NCBI GenBank assembly: GCA_934747265.1
Contig: CAKVGI010000002.1
Span: 42,994-106,993 of the forward strand
Origin: an uncultured Rickettsiales bacterium
GTDB lineage: Bacteria > Pseudomonadota > Alphaproteobacteria > Rickettsiales > UBA1997
DNA length: 64,000 nt
Reading direction: 5' to 3'
The position numbers and the translations under genes are program-made. This document shows, piece after piece, positions 1 to 8,957 of the stretch; within the stretch, counting starts at the first letter, position 1; the number at the start of each line of letters is the position of its first letter. The notes below the pieces were generated by a model, which searched no databases, was not told the DNA's origin, and saw only the letters and a list, made by a program, of their open reading frames with translations.

Positions 1-1404
1 TATAATTTTTTTAGATGTTGATAAAATATTTGCATTTCCTGTGCTAATATAAGCTTTTGCGGAATCATAGGCATTTTTAGCCTTATCTATACTATCGCCA
101 ATAATTTTCATTTCTTTTGAGAATTTTTCAACTTTGGTATACATTTTTTTAGATAATTCAACTATTTCTGTAATATTTTTATTCTGATTTTCGATGTTCC
201 ATAAATGATTTACCATTCTTAGAACTGGCATAAATGACGATGTTGTAACAATTGCAACTTTATTTTTTGATGCAATTTCAAATATTGTTTTATCATATTT
301 TATTATATCAATATAAGCCCCTTCAACCGCAACAAACATAAATACAAAGTCTGGTGTATCTTTTGAATAATTTTTATTGTATTCTTTATAAACGTTTTGA
401 TATTCTTTTGTTCCAAGCTCTTTGATGTGATTTTTAATATCATCACAGTAAGCTTTTAAAAATTTATCTTTTTCTGTTTGATTGTTTGAATTAATATAAT
501 TTTCATAGTTTGTCATTGATACTTTTGAGTCAACAATTAAAACCCTGTCTTCTGGTAATTTTATTAAAAAATCTAAGAAAAAGTCTTTACCATCGGAATT
601 TTTAACATTATATTGTTTAAAAAAACTTATGTTTTCCTCCAAGCCTGACATTTCAAGTAAATTTTGTAATTGAAGTTCACCCCAATTACCTTGTGCTTTT
701 TTATCACCCTTTAAAGCAGTAGCTAAATTGTCGGCTTTATTTCCAATATCTTTAGTTGTATCCATTAAGTCTTTTATATGTTGTTCTATTTTTGCTGTAT
801 TTTCCTTATTTCCCTCTTGTGCTTGCTGTATTTTTTCTTTAAATTCCTTTATATCTTTATTTAAAGGTATAAGTAAATTACCAAGACTTTCATTCTGTTG
901 TTTGCTGAAAGTTTCTTTTTGTTCTTTTATAATTTCGGAAGAAATTACTTTAAATTGATTTTTTATTTGTTCTTGTAATTGCATTAAATTTTCAATATTT
1001 TTTTTCTTTTCTTCAAGTTCTACAAAATTTTTTTTGTTTTCTAATTCAACTTCTTTTAGCTTTTCTTCTAAATTCTTCTTTATTATGTTTTCCTCTTTTA
1101 ACTTTTCATTTTCTCCACTTAAAAAACTATTTTGACTTTTTAAATTTATTATAGCTTGATTGTCGTTTTGAATAACTTTTTCTAAATCTGCAATTTTAAT
1201 ATCTCTTTCCTGAACTGTTTTGCTTAAAGATTCATATTCTCCTTGTAATTTGGCAAAACTCATTAACCATTTTTGTAGTTCAGCGTCTTTATTTTTATAA
1301 GCTTCTGACAACTCTGGATTTTGATTTGATATCTTTAATTGCCTGTATAGACCAAAACTCAAAAATAAACATAAAATACTTAAAATTATTAAAATGGCCA
1401 ACAT
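1..1404 (-). CDS. rmuC: DNA recombination protein RmuC (3' end cut by window edge)
   Basis: The frame stays open from an ATG at 1404 to position 1, so the C-terminus lies outside the window. The N-terminus is one membrane segment (MLAILIILSILCLFLSFGLY) followed by about 200 residues of K/E/Q-rich coiled coil. The RmuC nuclease-like core follows, with the family signatures GNWGELQLQNLLE and PEDRVLIVDSKVSMTNYENY. RmuC proteins are membrane-anchored and limit inversions between repeats; the biochemical role is poorly defined even in model species. The gene is divergent from the HAD operon. No good Shine-Dalgarno is visible, but the next in-frame Met would remove the membrane anchor. Confidence 0.9.
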   Translation of the reverse strand, partial: MLAILIILSILCLFLSFGLYRQLKISNQNPELSEAYKNKDAELQKWLMSFAKLQGEYESLSKTVQERDIKIADLEKVIQNDNQAIINLKSQNSFLSGENEKLKEENIIKKNLEEKLKEVELENKKNFVELEEKKKNIENLMQLQEQIKNQFKVISSEIIKEQKETFSKQQNESLGNLLIPLNKDIKEFKEKIQQAQEGNKENTAKIEQHIKDLMDTTKDIGNKADNLATALKGDKKAQGNWGELQLQNLLEMSGLEENISFFKQYNVKNSDGKDFFLDFLIKLPEDRVLIVDSKVSMTNYENYINSNNQTEKDKFLKAYCDDIKNHIKELGTKEYQNVYKEYNKNYSKDTPDFVFMFVAVEGAYIDIIKYDKTIFEIASKNKVAIVTTSSFMPVLRMVNHLWNIENQNKNITEIVELSKKMYTKVEKFSKEMKIIGDSIDKAKNAYDSAKAYISTGNANILSTSKKII

Positions 1405-1468
1405 ATCATATAATTTAATTAATTAAATATATATTATAATATTTATTTTTAAATACAATTAAAATAGC

Positions 1469-1496
1469 TTGACTTTATAAAAAAAAATTGTATCAT
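1469..1496 (+). promoter_or_regulatory. Sigma70-type promoter of the HAD-glycosyltransferase-kdsB operon
   Basis: TTGACT at 1469-1474, a 16-bp spacer and TATCAT at 1491-1496, about 28 bp before the first gene. The -35 matches the TTGACT seen before tRNA-Ser, tRNA-Gln and the M23 gene in this window. Confidence 0.55.
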
Positions 1497-1523
1497 AACA
1501 GTGGTTAATATTTAGTTTAAAAA

Positions 1524-2213
1524 ATGTCAGAAAAAAAACTTGTTATAAAAAACATCTTTTGGGATGTTGATGGTGTTTTAGCTAGTTTAAATCACGCTTA
1601 TTACTGTTTTATTAAAAATCATCCAAAGTTTAAGGAATATTTTAAAGATTACGAATATAAGGATTTGCCAAAAGCTTTACCAATTGATACTGTTAAATTT
1701 GGTGCAATGGAATTAAAGACACACCCAACCTTGGGAACAGAATTAGATAAAGAATTTTGTGCAAGTGAAGATTATTATTTTGATAGACCATTATATCCTG
1801 GAACTGCAAAAATTTTAAAAGAATTGAATGATATGGGTTATTTGCAAATGACTATGTCAGCTGGTTTTAATATGGAAAAAAAGAAAAAATTATTAAAAAG
1901 AGTTTTAGGTGATTTAACTGATTTCTTGAAAGTTGAAGTTGTAGAACATGATAAAGCTGGTATGGAACAAGGAAGTACAAAAGAGGCTAAAATGTTAGCT
2001 GTTCTTAAAAAACTTGGTGCAAAGCCAGAAGAAACAGTTTTAGTTGATGATAGAATTTATAATATTTATTCAGCTATCAAAGCAGGTGTTCATCCAGTAA
2101 GATTTAGAAGTGAATTTACAACAGATTCACCAGCAGATTTAAAGGATGTTCCAGAAGTTGACAATATTTACCAATTTAAGGATTGGTTGTTAAATAATAC
2201 CACAATGAATTAA
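1524..2213 (+). CDS. HAD-superfamily phosphatase
   Basis: A 229-residue HAD-fold hydrolase. Motif I is DVDGVL (residues about 14-19, nucleophile and acid/base aspartates), motif II is the serine in MTMSAGF, motif III is probably a lysine before the end, and motif IV is VLVDDRIYNI. The helical region between motifs I and II indicates a capped, phosphoglycolate-phosphatase-like enzyme acting on a small phosphorylated substrate. It leads an operon with a glycosyltransferase and kdsB, so a sugar-phosphate substrate in LPS or surface glycan synthesis is plausible but inferred. It is not a typical KdsC, which lacks such a cap and is shorter. Chosen ATG is at 1524; no strong ribosome site is seen. 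Confidence 0.8.
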   Translation: MSEKKLVIKNIFWDVDGVLASLNHAYYCFIKNHPKFKEYFKDYEYKDLPKALPIDTVKFGAMELKTHPTLGTELDKEFCASEDYYFDRPLYPGTAKILKELNDMGYLQMTMSAGFNMEKKKKLLKRVLGDLTDFLKVEVVEHDKAGMEQGSTKEAKMLAVLKKLGAKPEETVLVDDRIYNIYSAIKAGVHPVRFRSEFTTDSPADLKDVPEVDNIYQFKDWLLNNTTMN

Positions 2214-2228
2214 TCTGTATTGTAAATC

Positions 2229-3047
2229 GTGGAAGCAAAAGCATTTGTTTTGATGCCGTATTATAGGACTAGGAGTGGTTTATTTGAAAAATCACTCACT
2301 AGTTTTCTAGAACAAGATTATCAAAATAAAAAATTAGTTATTTATGTTGATAACGAGATAAGTTGTGAGAAAGAACTTATAGGAATTTTAGAAGGGTTAA
2401 ATAAAGAGCAAAAGAAACAAATTACTTTAATTGGTGGAAAGGGACATATTGGCGTTGCAAAAGCTAGAAATGAGTTATTACAATATGTTAAAGGACATGC
2501 TAGCGATGATGATTACATCTTTCTGTTGGATTCGGATGATGAGTATACTGATAACGAGGTTATTTCTAGGATTATTCACAGTATGACTAAACATAAAGCT
2601 GATGTTGCTGTATTAAATTTTAAATATGGTTTTTTTGATGGAAAGACAGAGGATGCTGGATTAAAAAAGACAAGAGAAGAAACTAGTGCTATTGCGCAAA
2701 AATATTCAGAACCACATTTTTTTGAACCATCAAAAGATTTATCAACTTTAACTAGTTTGGGTTGGACTAGAGTCTATAAAGGTAAAATATTTAAGGAATT
2801 ACCAATAGTTAAAAATACGGGTAAGTATGAGGATTTTGTTTATATGGCGCCTTTTTGTTTTGATAATATAAAAGTTGTTGGCGTTACAATACCGAGTATA
2901 AAATTTAACAAATATTCTTCATCAACAACTTCCATGAGAACCGAAAAAGATTGTGAAGACGTAGTTGATAGATTAAATGAACTTAAAACATCTTATACAA
3001 AAATGTGTGCAGAGATGGAGAAAAAATTACCGATCTATAAAAAATAA
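2229..3047 (+). CDS. Family 2-like glycosyltransferase
   Basis: 272 residues with a GT-A fold start (KAFVLMPYYRTRSGLFEKSL), the conserved GVAKARNELL segment and a DxD-type metal/nucleotide-sugar site in FLLDSDDEY (residues about 97-105). The start is GTG; beginning at the next ATG (2253) would cut into the first beta strand. Donor and acceptor cannot be told from sequence. It sits 15 bp after the HAD gene and about 150 bp before kdsB, so it probably adds a sugar to LPS or another surface glycan. No membrane segment is seen; the enzyme is likely cytosolic or peripheral. Confidence 0.75.
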   Translation: MEAKAFVLMPYYRTRSGLFEKSLTSFLEQDYQNKKLVIYVDNEISCEKELIGILEGLNKEQKKQITLIGGKGHIGVAKARNELLQYVKGHASDDDYIFLLDSDDEYTDNEVISRIIHSMTKHKADVAVLNFKYGFFDGKTEDAGLKKTREETSAIAQKYSEPHFFEPSKDLSTLTSLGWTRVYKGKIFKELPIVKNTGKYEDFVYMAPFCFDNIKVVGVTIPSIKFNKYSSSTTSMRTEKDCEDVVDRLNELKTSYTKMCAEMEKKLPIYKK

Positions 3048-3073
3048 TTTTTTCTAAATGTTTGGAGGATTTT

Positions 3074-3211
3074 ATTAACACAAAATTAGAACAGTATAGA
3101 ATAATTTTTGAAAATTATGATAATTCGCATAAAACGCAATTATATAAAAAATTTTTGGAGGCTATTAATAATAAAATGACAGTAAAGGAGAAAAAACAAT
3201 GTCAAATGTAA
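3074..3211 (+). CDS. Possible 45-residue protein overlapping kdsB, non-ATG start
   Basis: An open frame that fills the gap between the glycosyltransferase and kdsB. A very strong ribosome site, GGAGG at 3064-3068, sits 5 bp before an ATT codon (3074) that opens the frame; TTG at 3062 is an alternative but would put the site inside the gene. The peptide begins MNTKLEQYRIIFENYDNSHK, is charged and helix-prone with no membrane segment, and ends 13 bp inside kdsB in another frame. ATT initiation is rare (infC is the known example), so this could instead be a decayed gene. Function unknown. Confidence 0.35.
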   Translation: MNTKLEQYRIIFENYDNSHKTQLYKKFLEAINNKMTVKEKKQCQM

Positions 3212-3981
3212 TTACAATGATACCTGTTAGAATGAAGGCATCAAGATTGCCAAATAAGCCATTACTTGACGTTAATGGTAAAACGGTTTTACAAAGAGTT
3301 TGCGAGAATGTTAAAAAATATATTACTGGTGATATTTATGTTGCAGCAGGTGATCAAGTTATAGTTGATGCATGTAAAGAATACGGTGTACCAGCTATTT
3401 TAACGGATCCAACTTTGCCATCAGGGACCGATAGAATTGCTAGTGCATTAAAACAAATTGATCCAACTGGCAAGAAATATGATATAGTTGTAAATTTCCA
3501 AGGTGATGGCTTGAACGTTGATCCAAGAGTTAATTTACCGCTTATAGACATGGTTGATAAAGGTCTTTGTGATATAGGTACTTGTGGTATGATTTTCAAA
3601 ACCAAAGAAGAATCTGATAATCCAACAAATGTAAAAATTGTTATGGGTTTGAGAGAAGGTGAAAAGGAAGGTAGAGCTTTATATTTTACAAGAGCTCCAA
3701 ATTGTCCTTTCACAAGAGATCCAGATGAAACTAAAAATCAAGACTTATATCATCACATCGGTATTTATGTTTATTCTGCTGAATCATTGAGAAGAATGGT
3801 ATCACTACCTGTTGGTGTTCTTGAAGCAAGAGAAAAACTTGAACAATTAAGAGCATTAGAAGATGGTATGGTAATTAGAGCAAGGATTATTACAAGAGAA
3901 GAAATGAAATTAGTTGTAGATGCTCCTGCGGATGTTAACACACCTGCCGAATTAGAAGAAGCTAGAAAATATATTAAATAA
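3199..3981 (+). CDS. kdsB: 3-deoxy-manno-octulosonate cytidylyltransferase (CMP-KDO synthetase)
   Basis: 260 residues, normal for KdsB. It activates KDO with CTP to give CMP-KDO for the LPS inner core. Diagnostic segments are the nucleotide-binding start IPVRMKASRLPNKPLLDVNG, PSGTDRIASAL, VVNFQGDGLNVDPR, ALYFTRAPNCPF and HHIGIYVYSAESLRRM. In VNFQGDGLNVDP the metal-binding aspartate of the usual QGDEP motif is kept, but the next residues are G-L rather than E-P, a modest divergence. AAGGAG at 3185-3190 supports the ATG at 3199. It ends at a clear hairpin terminator. kdsA lies about 21 kb away in this window. Confidence 0.93.
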   Translation: MSNVITMIPVRMKASRLPNKPLLDVNGKTVLQRVCENVKKYITGDIYVAAGDQVIVDACKEYGVPAILTDPTLPSGTDRIASALKQIDPTGKKYDIVVNFQGDGLNVDPRVNLPLIDMVDKGLCDIGTCGMIFKTKEESDNPTNVKIVMGLREGEKEGRALYFTRAPNCPFTRDPDETKNQDLYHHIGIYVYSAESLRRMVSLPVGVLEAREKLEQLRALEDGMVIRARIITREEMKLVVDAPADVNTPAELEEARKYIK

Positions 3982-4004
3982 TTATATTACATATATTTTG
4001 TTTT

Positions 4005-4036
4005 AAGCGTTCGCAAAATTGTGAGCGCTTATTTTT
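4005..4036 (+). terminator. Rho-independent terminator after kdsB
   Basis: 10-bp stem (4005-4014 with 4021-4030, AAGCG...CGCTT, two G-T wobbles), a 6-base loop and a T-rich tail. The minus-strand rsmA ends at 4078, so it may also act for the convergent operon, but the T tract is better on +. Confidence 0.75.
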
Positions 4037-4077
4037 GTTGTAGTGAATAAATAATTTTAAAACATTATAAATAATAT

Positions 4078-4869
4078 TTATTTTGTTAATCGGATGTAAT
4101 CTTCAAGATTCAATTCCTCAGCTCTCTTATTTAAATCTAATTTTTCAATAGATTCTGCTGATATTGTGTTATTTTTTAGCAATAAATCAATAGCGCCTTT
4201 AATCTTTTTTCTTCTTTGGTTAAACAAAACTAAGGTAATATTTGATAATTTCTCAATATTTATATTTTGGTTTAATTTTGGTTTAATATAAACAACCGAT
4301 GACATAACTTTTGGTGGCGGAATAAATGAGGTTGGTTTTACATCAAAAGCTTTTTTTACATCACACAAAGCCTGAACTATAATTGATAATCTTCCGTATG
4401 ACTTTGTACAAGGGGAAGCAATTATTCTATCAACAACCTCCTTTTGTAATAACAAAGTAAAACTCTCAAATATTTTAATATTTTTCATCCATTTTATTAA
4501 TAAACTGGTTCCAATATTATATGGTAAATTCGCAATAATATTTATATTATTTTGAAAATAATCATTTTCATTTATTTTTAGAGCGTCTACATTTATTACT
4601 TTAAAATTATTATATTTCGCAAACTCTTTCTGTAAAATATTAAATAAATTATTGTCTATTTCAACCGAGATTAATTTTTTGGGCTCTTTTTTTAGAATTG
4701 AATAGGTAAGGCCACCAGGACCAGAACCTATTTCTAATATATTTTTATTTTTAATATCGCCGGCTACATTAACTATTTTGTCCAATATAATTTCATCAGT
4801 CAAAAAATTTTGTCCAAATTTTTTCTTTGTAATAAGATTATATTTTTTTATAATATCTACAATATTCAT
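4078..4869 (-). CDS. rsmA: 16S rRNA (adenine(1518)-N(6)/adenine(1519)-N(6)) dimethyltransferase
   Basis: 263 residues, the usual KsgA/RsmA length. It dimethylates two adenines in helix 45 of 16S rRNA during 30S maturation. Seen: the N-terminal KKFGQNFLTD, the SAM-binding LEIGSGPGGLTYSIL (about residue 45), the ribose-binding acidic residue in SVEID, the catalytic NLPYNIGT (about 113-120) and the C-terminal QRRKKIKGAID. It lies 6 bp after the second virB6 and so looks like the last gene of the type IV secretion operon, a housekeeping gene riding on it. Confidence 0.95.
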   Translation of the reverse strand: MNIVDIIKKYNLITKKKFGQNFLTDEIILDKIVNVAGDIKNKNILEIGSGPGGLTYSILKKEPKKLISVEIDNNLFNILQKEFAKYNNFKVINVDALKINENDYFQNNINIIANLPYNIGTSLLIKWMKNIKIFESFTLLLQKEVVDRIIASPCTKSYGRLSIIVQALCDVKKAFDVKPTSFIPPPKVMSSVVYIKPKLNQNINIEKLSNITLVLFNQRRKKIKGAIDLLLKNNTISAESIEKLDLNKRAEELNLEDYIRLTK

Positions 4870-4875
4870 ATAAAA

Positions 4876-7800
4876 TTATTTATCATCATTTTTTATATCG
4901 TGTCGGAATCTTGTTCTTCTTCCCCATAATTTTGCATATTTATGTTCATTTATGCCCATTTCTTTATCTCTATTATTTTCAGCAATTGTTCTAAGTCCTT
5001 CAGTAGCCTTCCAAGTATTCCATCTGCGTCCCCAATTCTCACCAATTTTAAATTTTGTTCCATCTCGTCCATTGTCAACACGAGTAAAATCATCTTTGAT
5101 TCCTCTTCCTACATTTGCTATACCTTTTCCTAACCGTAATGCATCTCTTCCAGTTTTCTTTACTAAGGCATTTGACATCATTCTGCCACCCTGAATTATA
5201 TTGTTGGTAGCATTCATTCCTTTATAGGCTGTGAACATAGAATTAAATACGCCAACCTTTGAGCTAAGAGTTGATGGGCTATCAGCTATTTTTTCAGCTA
5301 TATCTGGTATTTTACTTAGGAAATTATAGAAAACAGCTAACACTATTACAAAACTAAGTATCGAAAGGAAAAAGTTGGCAAAACCATTATTTCCTATATT
5401 TTCTGTTAAATAATATAGATTACCAAATCCTAGAACTCCCAAGATATCCTTTCCAATTGTTTGGGAAAGATTATCTGTTTCTGAATGACTTAACATTGTT
5501 GGGGCAAACAAACACAAAATGCTTGTACCGGCATCCGTTGGGCAATGTAATTCTGGATTTCTTCCTGTTTCTGGATTATGGTTTATATATTCAGCTCCGC
5601 CAAGTCCAACTCTATCAATTGTTCCTATAAAAAATCCAGCAAAAATTAATATTACAACTAGTTGTAAACAAAAACCCATTATAGATTTTAACCACTCATC
5701 AAATATACCTTTGTATTTATCAAATAATAAAGCTGGGAATATAATTGGACTTACAAAGACTAATACATTTATAGCTAAAATGTTAACTATGAAAAAATAA
5801 AATATTTTAAATACTATTGCAAACAGCAAGAAGAATAATGTAAATCCAAGAAGAAGAATAAATATTCCCACAGGTGCAGATACAAAAAGTACTACAAGTA
5901 TAAGAACTATATGAATTCCAGTAAGTTGAGCACTTGTATGTAAATAATTGGATAATTTGCAATCTAGACTATCAAATATAGATAAGTATTCTTTACCTTC
6001 TGGATATTTAGCATCTCCGAAATAACAACCATCATAAGTACGACCATAATCATAATTTGATGTAGTGATATTTTTACAATTAGTGTAATATACATATTCA
6101 ACTTCATATTGTTCTTTATTATTTTTTATAATATTGGTTGTTGTAAGAGATTTTTTTACTACATTTGGTTGATATTTCTCGTTTAGTACGAGAGTTTTAG
6201 CATATTTATCTGTTATTAGTTGATTTTCTTTTTCTTTGCCTTTTGTTATTATTTTCTTTTCCTTACTTTGATCCCTACCTTTATTTATACATCCGGTATA
6301 ATATATTTTAATTTCAGTCATCCCATCTGGACTGGAAGTTTTACTAATAGTAAATTTTTGTTTTTCTTTTGGTGATATTGTTCCAAGCTCTTTATTTGTT
6401 ATATTAACTTGTTTCGCTTCTGATGTTGTTTCACGATGCATGGTATTATTTGCTAATAAAATTTTTTTTGTGGTTTCTGTTACCTTATTACATGTAAAAT
6501 TATAAACAAGATCGGTATTATGAAGCTCTTTTCTAACATTGCAATATACATCTTTATGTTGTGTTTTTCCCTCCGCATCCAACATTGATAAGCTAAAAGC
6601 CTTTTGATATGAGTACTTCATTGCTGTATCCAACCATTTATAAAAATAAGCTTGCCAAGCATTACCAATAGAAAAATATATTACTATTACAAATTTTAGC
6701 ATACCAACCACTAATGCCTTTCCATGTTTAACATCAAAAATATCTAATTCACCCTTTATTAAAAATTTAAAAGAAATGATGGCTATTGCTATTACCATAG
6801 CGGTTTTAATTATATTTTGTACTCCTGCCTGAATTTTACGAAATATATTATATTTATTTGGAAGTTCTTCCCCAATTATATAATGATAGGCGTTGTAAAT
6901 TCCTTTATATTCTGCATTATATTTCTCATGCCTAATATTTTCTGGTATATTAAAAGTATCCGTTCCACATAGTCCTTCACTATTAACAGATTCATCCGGA
7001 TCTTTACAACTACTCATACCAGCCTTATTTAAAAACATATTATTTATAGTCTCATACATGCATTCGGCTATTGGTGTTGTAAAGCTTTTATTTTTTTCGG
7101 TAGTATATTGTGAAGACGTTCTAGAAAAATCAAAACATACAGGAGGAGAGAATCTATTATTTATAAAACTATTGGCGGATAGACCTGCATAACTAACTGG
7201 TTCAGTACTATTTTCCGTACAATGTACATTATACGTACAGAAATTTTTTGTCATACCATAAGCAGGAGTTGCTTTTTTATATTGTGAATTATTGCTCCAT
7301 ATTTTATTCTTATCGTCTCCATAATCTTTATACCAATCATACGCAGAATTAAGTGCGTTTGGTTTATATTCATTTGGACTTTTACAATTATCATAATCTC
7401 CATCACAATAAAGATCCTTTATTTCTGTTCCTCTCAGTAAGTTAAAATTATATGGAGCAAGATTTGTTGTTTTTACACAAATTTTATCTTCATTATTTAT
7501 TATTTCTCCATTTTTATCTTTTTTATAAGAAGAGTTATCATCTAATTTTCCGTAATATGATGTTAAATCTATACGATTATTACCAGCATATATTGTACAT
7601 TTATTGCTATTAGTTTTATTATAATTAGAACAAAAAGCGATACTTTTTGTCTTTTCAAGGTCATGACGACTAAATCTTTCACGTCTACTATTTTTATAGT
7701 TTAAATCCGCTGGTGTTGTATAATAAATGCATACACCTCCATTTCTTCTGCGCTCACAACACTGTTTTGCTAAATGAAATAATTTTTTACATTTTTGTGG

Positions 7801-8886
7801 ATCTGAAATTGTGTTTCCATTTTTATCAACGCAAGTTTTATTGCCTTTATAAATAAATCTATCACAAGCGTAATTAGCTTTTAATTTTCCTCTAAAATAG
7901 TATCTTTGTTCTGTACCATAATATCCTTTATTGCTTGGTATTCTAGGATCAAAACAGCCATCACCTTTATTGTATACTGATTCTATGCTATCATAATTCT
8001 TGTCAATTTCATTAGCAACAATTGGAATTTCAAATTCCATTCCACCATAAGAGTGTTCTCTATAAAATTTATTTTTAATATTTTGTGTATTTTTTTTAAT
8101 ATTATCACATTCTGTTGAATCGGCATTTTGTTTTTCGCAATATTCATCACCTAATAACAGTGAAGGAAAACACTTTTTTCTAAAATCATCACAATCACTT
8201 GTATTAAGCTTACTACCAGATAAACAACTAGCATTATATGTATCTTCGCAAGTATATTCACCAGATAATACTTTATTTAATATATATTCATAAGAATTTG
8301 AATAAGCTCCATAAATAGGATACCAATGTTTTGTATTTTTATAATTTTGTATTAAGTTTGATTCATATACAAAGTTATTCCATCCATCACCACATAATTT
8401 AATATTATTAATATAATCTCCTATATTGTTGGAAGCGGTTAAATTTCCTTGTCCTCCTACGTCATTTTTATCTGGTAGAACATCTTTGCAGTATAATGGT
8501 ATATTACCATCTTCGTCTTTTTGTAAGGTATCTAACGAACTATAACTAACATTAATAAAACTATTTGATTCTCCTGTTGCCTTTAAAGATGGTTCGCTAT
8601 AATTATTGCTTTGGCATTTTCCTATATAATCCAAATCATTATCCAAAGTCAAGTTTGCATCATTCTTTTTTCTATATAAATCTGTACATTTTTTTACGTA
8701 TCTGGTGTTTGTATATTTTTCTTCTGATGTTAGATTTAATTTTGTTGTATTTTCGCTTGTTCCTTCTCCTGTCCCTTCTGAACCTTCTGCAAAAATTACA
8801 TTAGTATTGAGAAAAAATGCACACATAGCAATTAAAAATAAATTTGCTATATATTTTAAGAAAAACTTCTTTTTATTTTTATCCAT
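4876..8886 (-). CDS. VirB6-like type IV secretion channel protein, very large, second copy
   Basis: 1336 residues from the ATG at 8886, chosen because GGAGT lies 5-6 bp upstream and the N-terminus is then a signal peptide (KKKFFLKYIANLFLIAMCAF). Residues about 30-680 form a Cys-rich exported region with many paired cysteines. The VirB6/TrbL-type membrane core follows: segments near residue 695 (IKTAMVIAIAIISFKFLI), about 985-1090, and about 1180. A charged cytosolic tail ends the protein. In Agrobacterium VirB6 is a roughly 300-residue inner-membrane channel subunit; Rickettsiales carry several enlarged versions. This copy shares the modules ANYACDRF, PYNFN..RGTE and ECMYETINNMFLNKAG with the neighbouring copy, so the two are tandem duplicates. 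Confidence 0.85.
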   Translation of the reverse strand: MDKNKKKFFLKYIANLFLIAMCAFFLNTNVIFAEGSEGTGEGTSENTTKLNLTSEEKYTNTRYVKKCTDLYRKKNDANLTLDNDLDYIGKCQSNNYSEPSLKATGESNSFINVSYSSLDTLQKDEDGNIPLYCKDVLPDKNDVGGQGNLTASNNIGDYINNIKLCGDGWNNFVYESNLIQNYKNTKHWYPIYGAYSNSYEYILNKVLSGEYTCEDTYNASCLSGSKLNTSDCDDFRKKCFPSLLLGDEYCEKQNADSTECDNIKKNTQNIKNKFYREHSYGGMEFEIPIVANEIDKNYDSIESVYNKGDGCFDPRIPSNKGYYGTEQRYYFRGKLKANYACDRFIYKGNKTCVDKNGNTISDPQKCKKLFHLAKQCCERRRNGGVCIYYTTPADLNYKNSRRERFSRHDLEKTKSIAFCSNYNKTNSNKCTIYAGNNRIDLTSYYGKLDDNSSYKKDKNGEIINNEDKICVKTTNLAPYNFNLLRGTEIKDLYCDGDYDNCKSPNEYKPNALNSAYDWYKDYGDDKNKIWSNNSQYKKATPAYGMTKNFCTYNVHCTENSTEPVSYAGLSANSFINNRFSPPVCFDFSRTSSQYTTEKNKSFTTPIAECMYETINNMFLNKAGMSSCKDPDESVNSEGLCGTDTFNIPENIRHEKYNAEYKGIYNAYHYIIGEELPNKYNIFRKIQAGVQNIIKTAMVIAIAIISFKFLIKGELDIFDVKHGKALVVGMLKFVIVIYFSIGNAWQAYFYKWLDTAMKYSYQKAFSLSMLDAEGKTQHKDVYCNVRKELHNTDLVYNFTCNKVTETTKKILLANNTMHRETTSEAKQVNITNKELGTISPKEKQKFTISKTSSPDGMTEIKIYYTGCINKGRDQSKEKKIITKGKEKENQLITDKYAKTLVLNEKYQPNVVKKSLTTTNIIKNNKEQYEVEYVYYTNCKNITTSNYDYGRTYDGCYFGDAKYPEGKEYLSIFDSLDCKLSNYLHTSAQLTGIHIVLILVVLFVSAPVGIFILLLGFTLFFLLFAIVFKIFYFFIVNILAINVLVFVSPIIFPALLFDKYKGIFDEWLKSIMGFCLQLVVILIFAGFFIGTIDRVGLGGAEYINHNPETGRNPELHCPTDAGTSILCLFAPTMLSHSETDNLSQTIGKDILGVLGFGNLYYLTENIGNNGFANFFLSILSFVIVLAVFYNFLSKIPDIAEKIADSPSTLSSKVGVFNSMFTAYKGMNATNNIIQGGRMMSNALVKKTGRDALRLGKGIANVGRGIKDDFTRVDNGRDGTKFKIGENWGRRWNTWKATEGLRTIAENNRDKEMGINEHKYAKLWGRRTRFRHDIKNDDK

Positions 8887-8957
8887 TTTGTACTCCATAC
8901 ATTTTATAAAAAAATACCACAAAAAATATTATTTTTCAATAAATTTTGTACATAATT

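Noticed and set aside
1524..2213. HAD gene as kdsC
   Set aside because: It has a cap domain and is longer than KdsC; linkage to kdsB alone is not enough.
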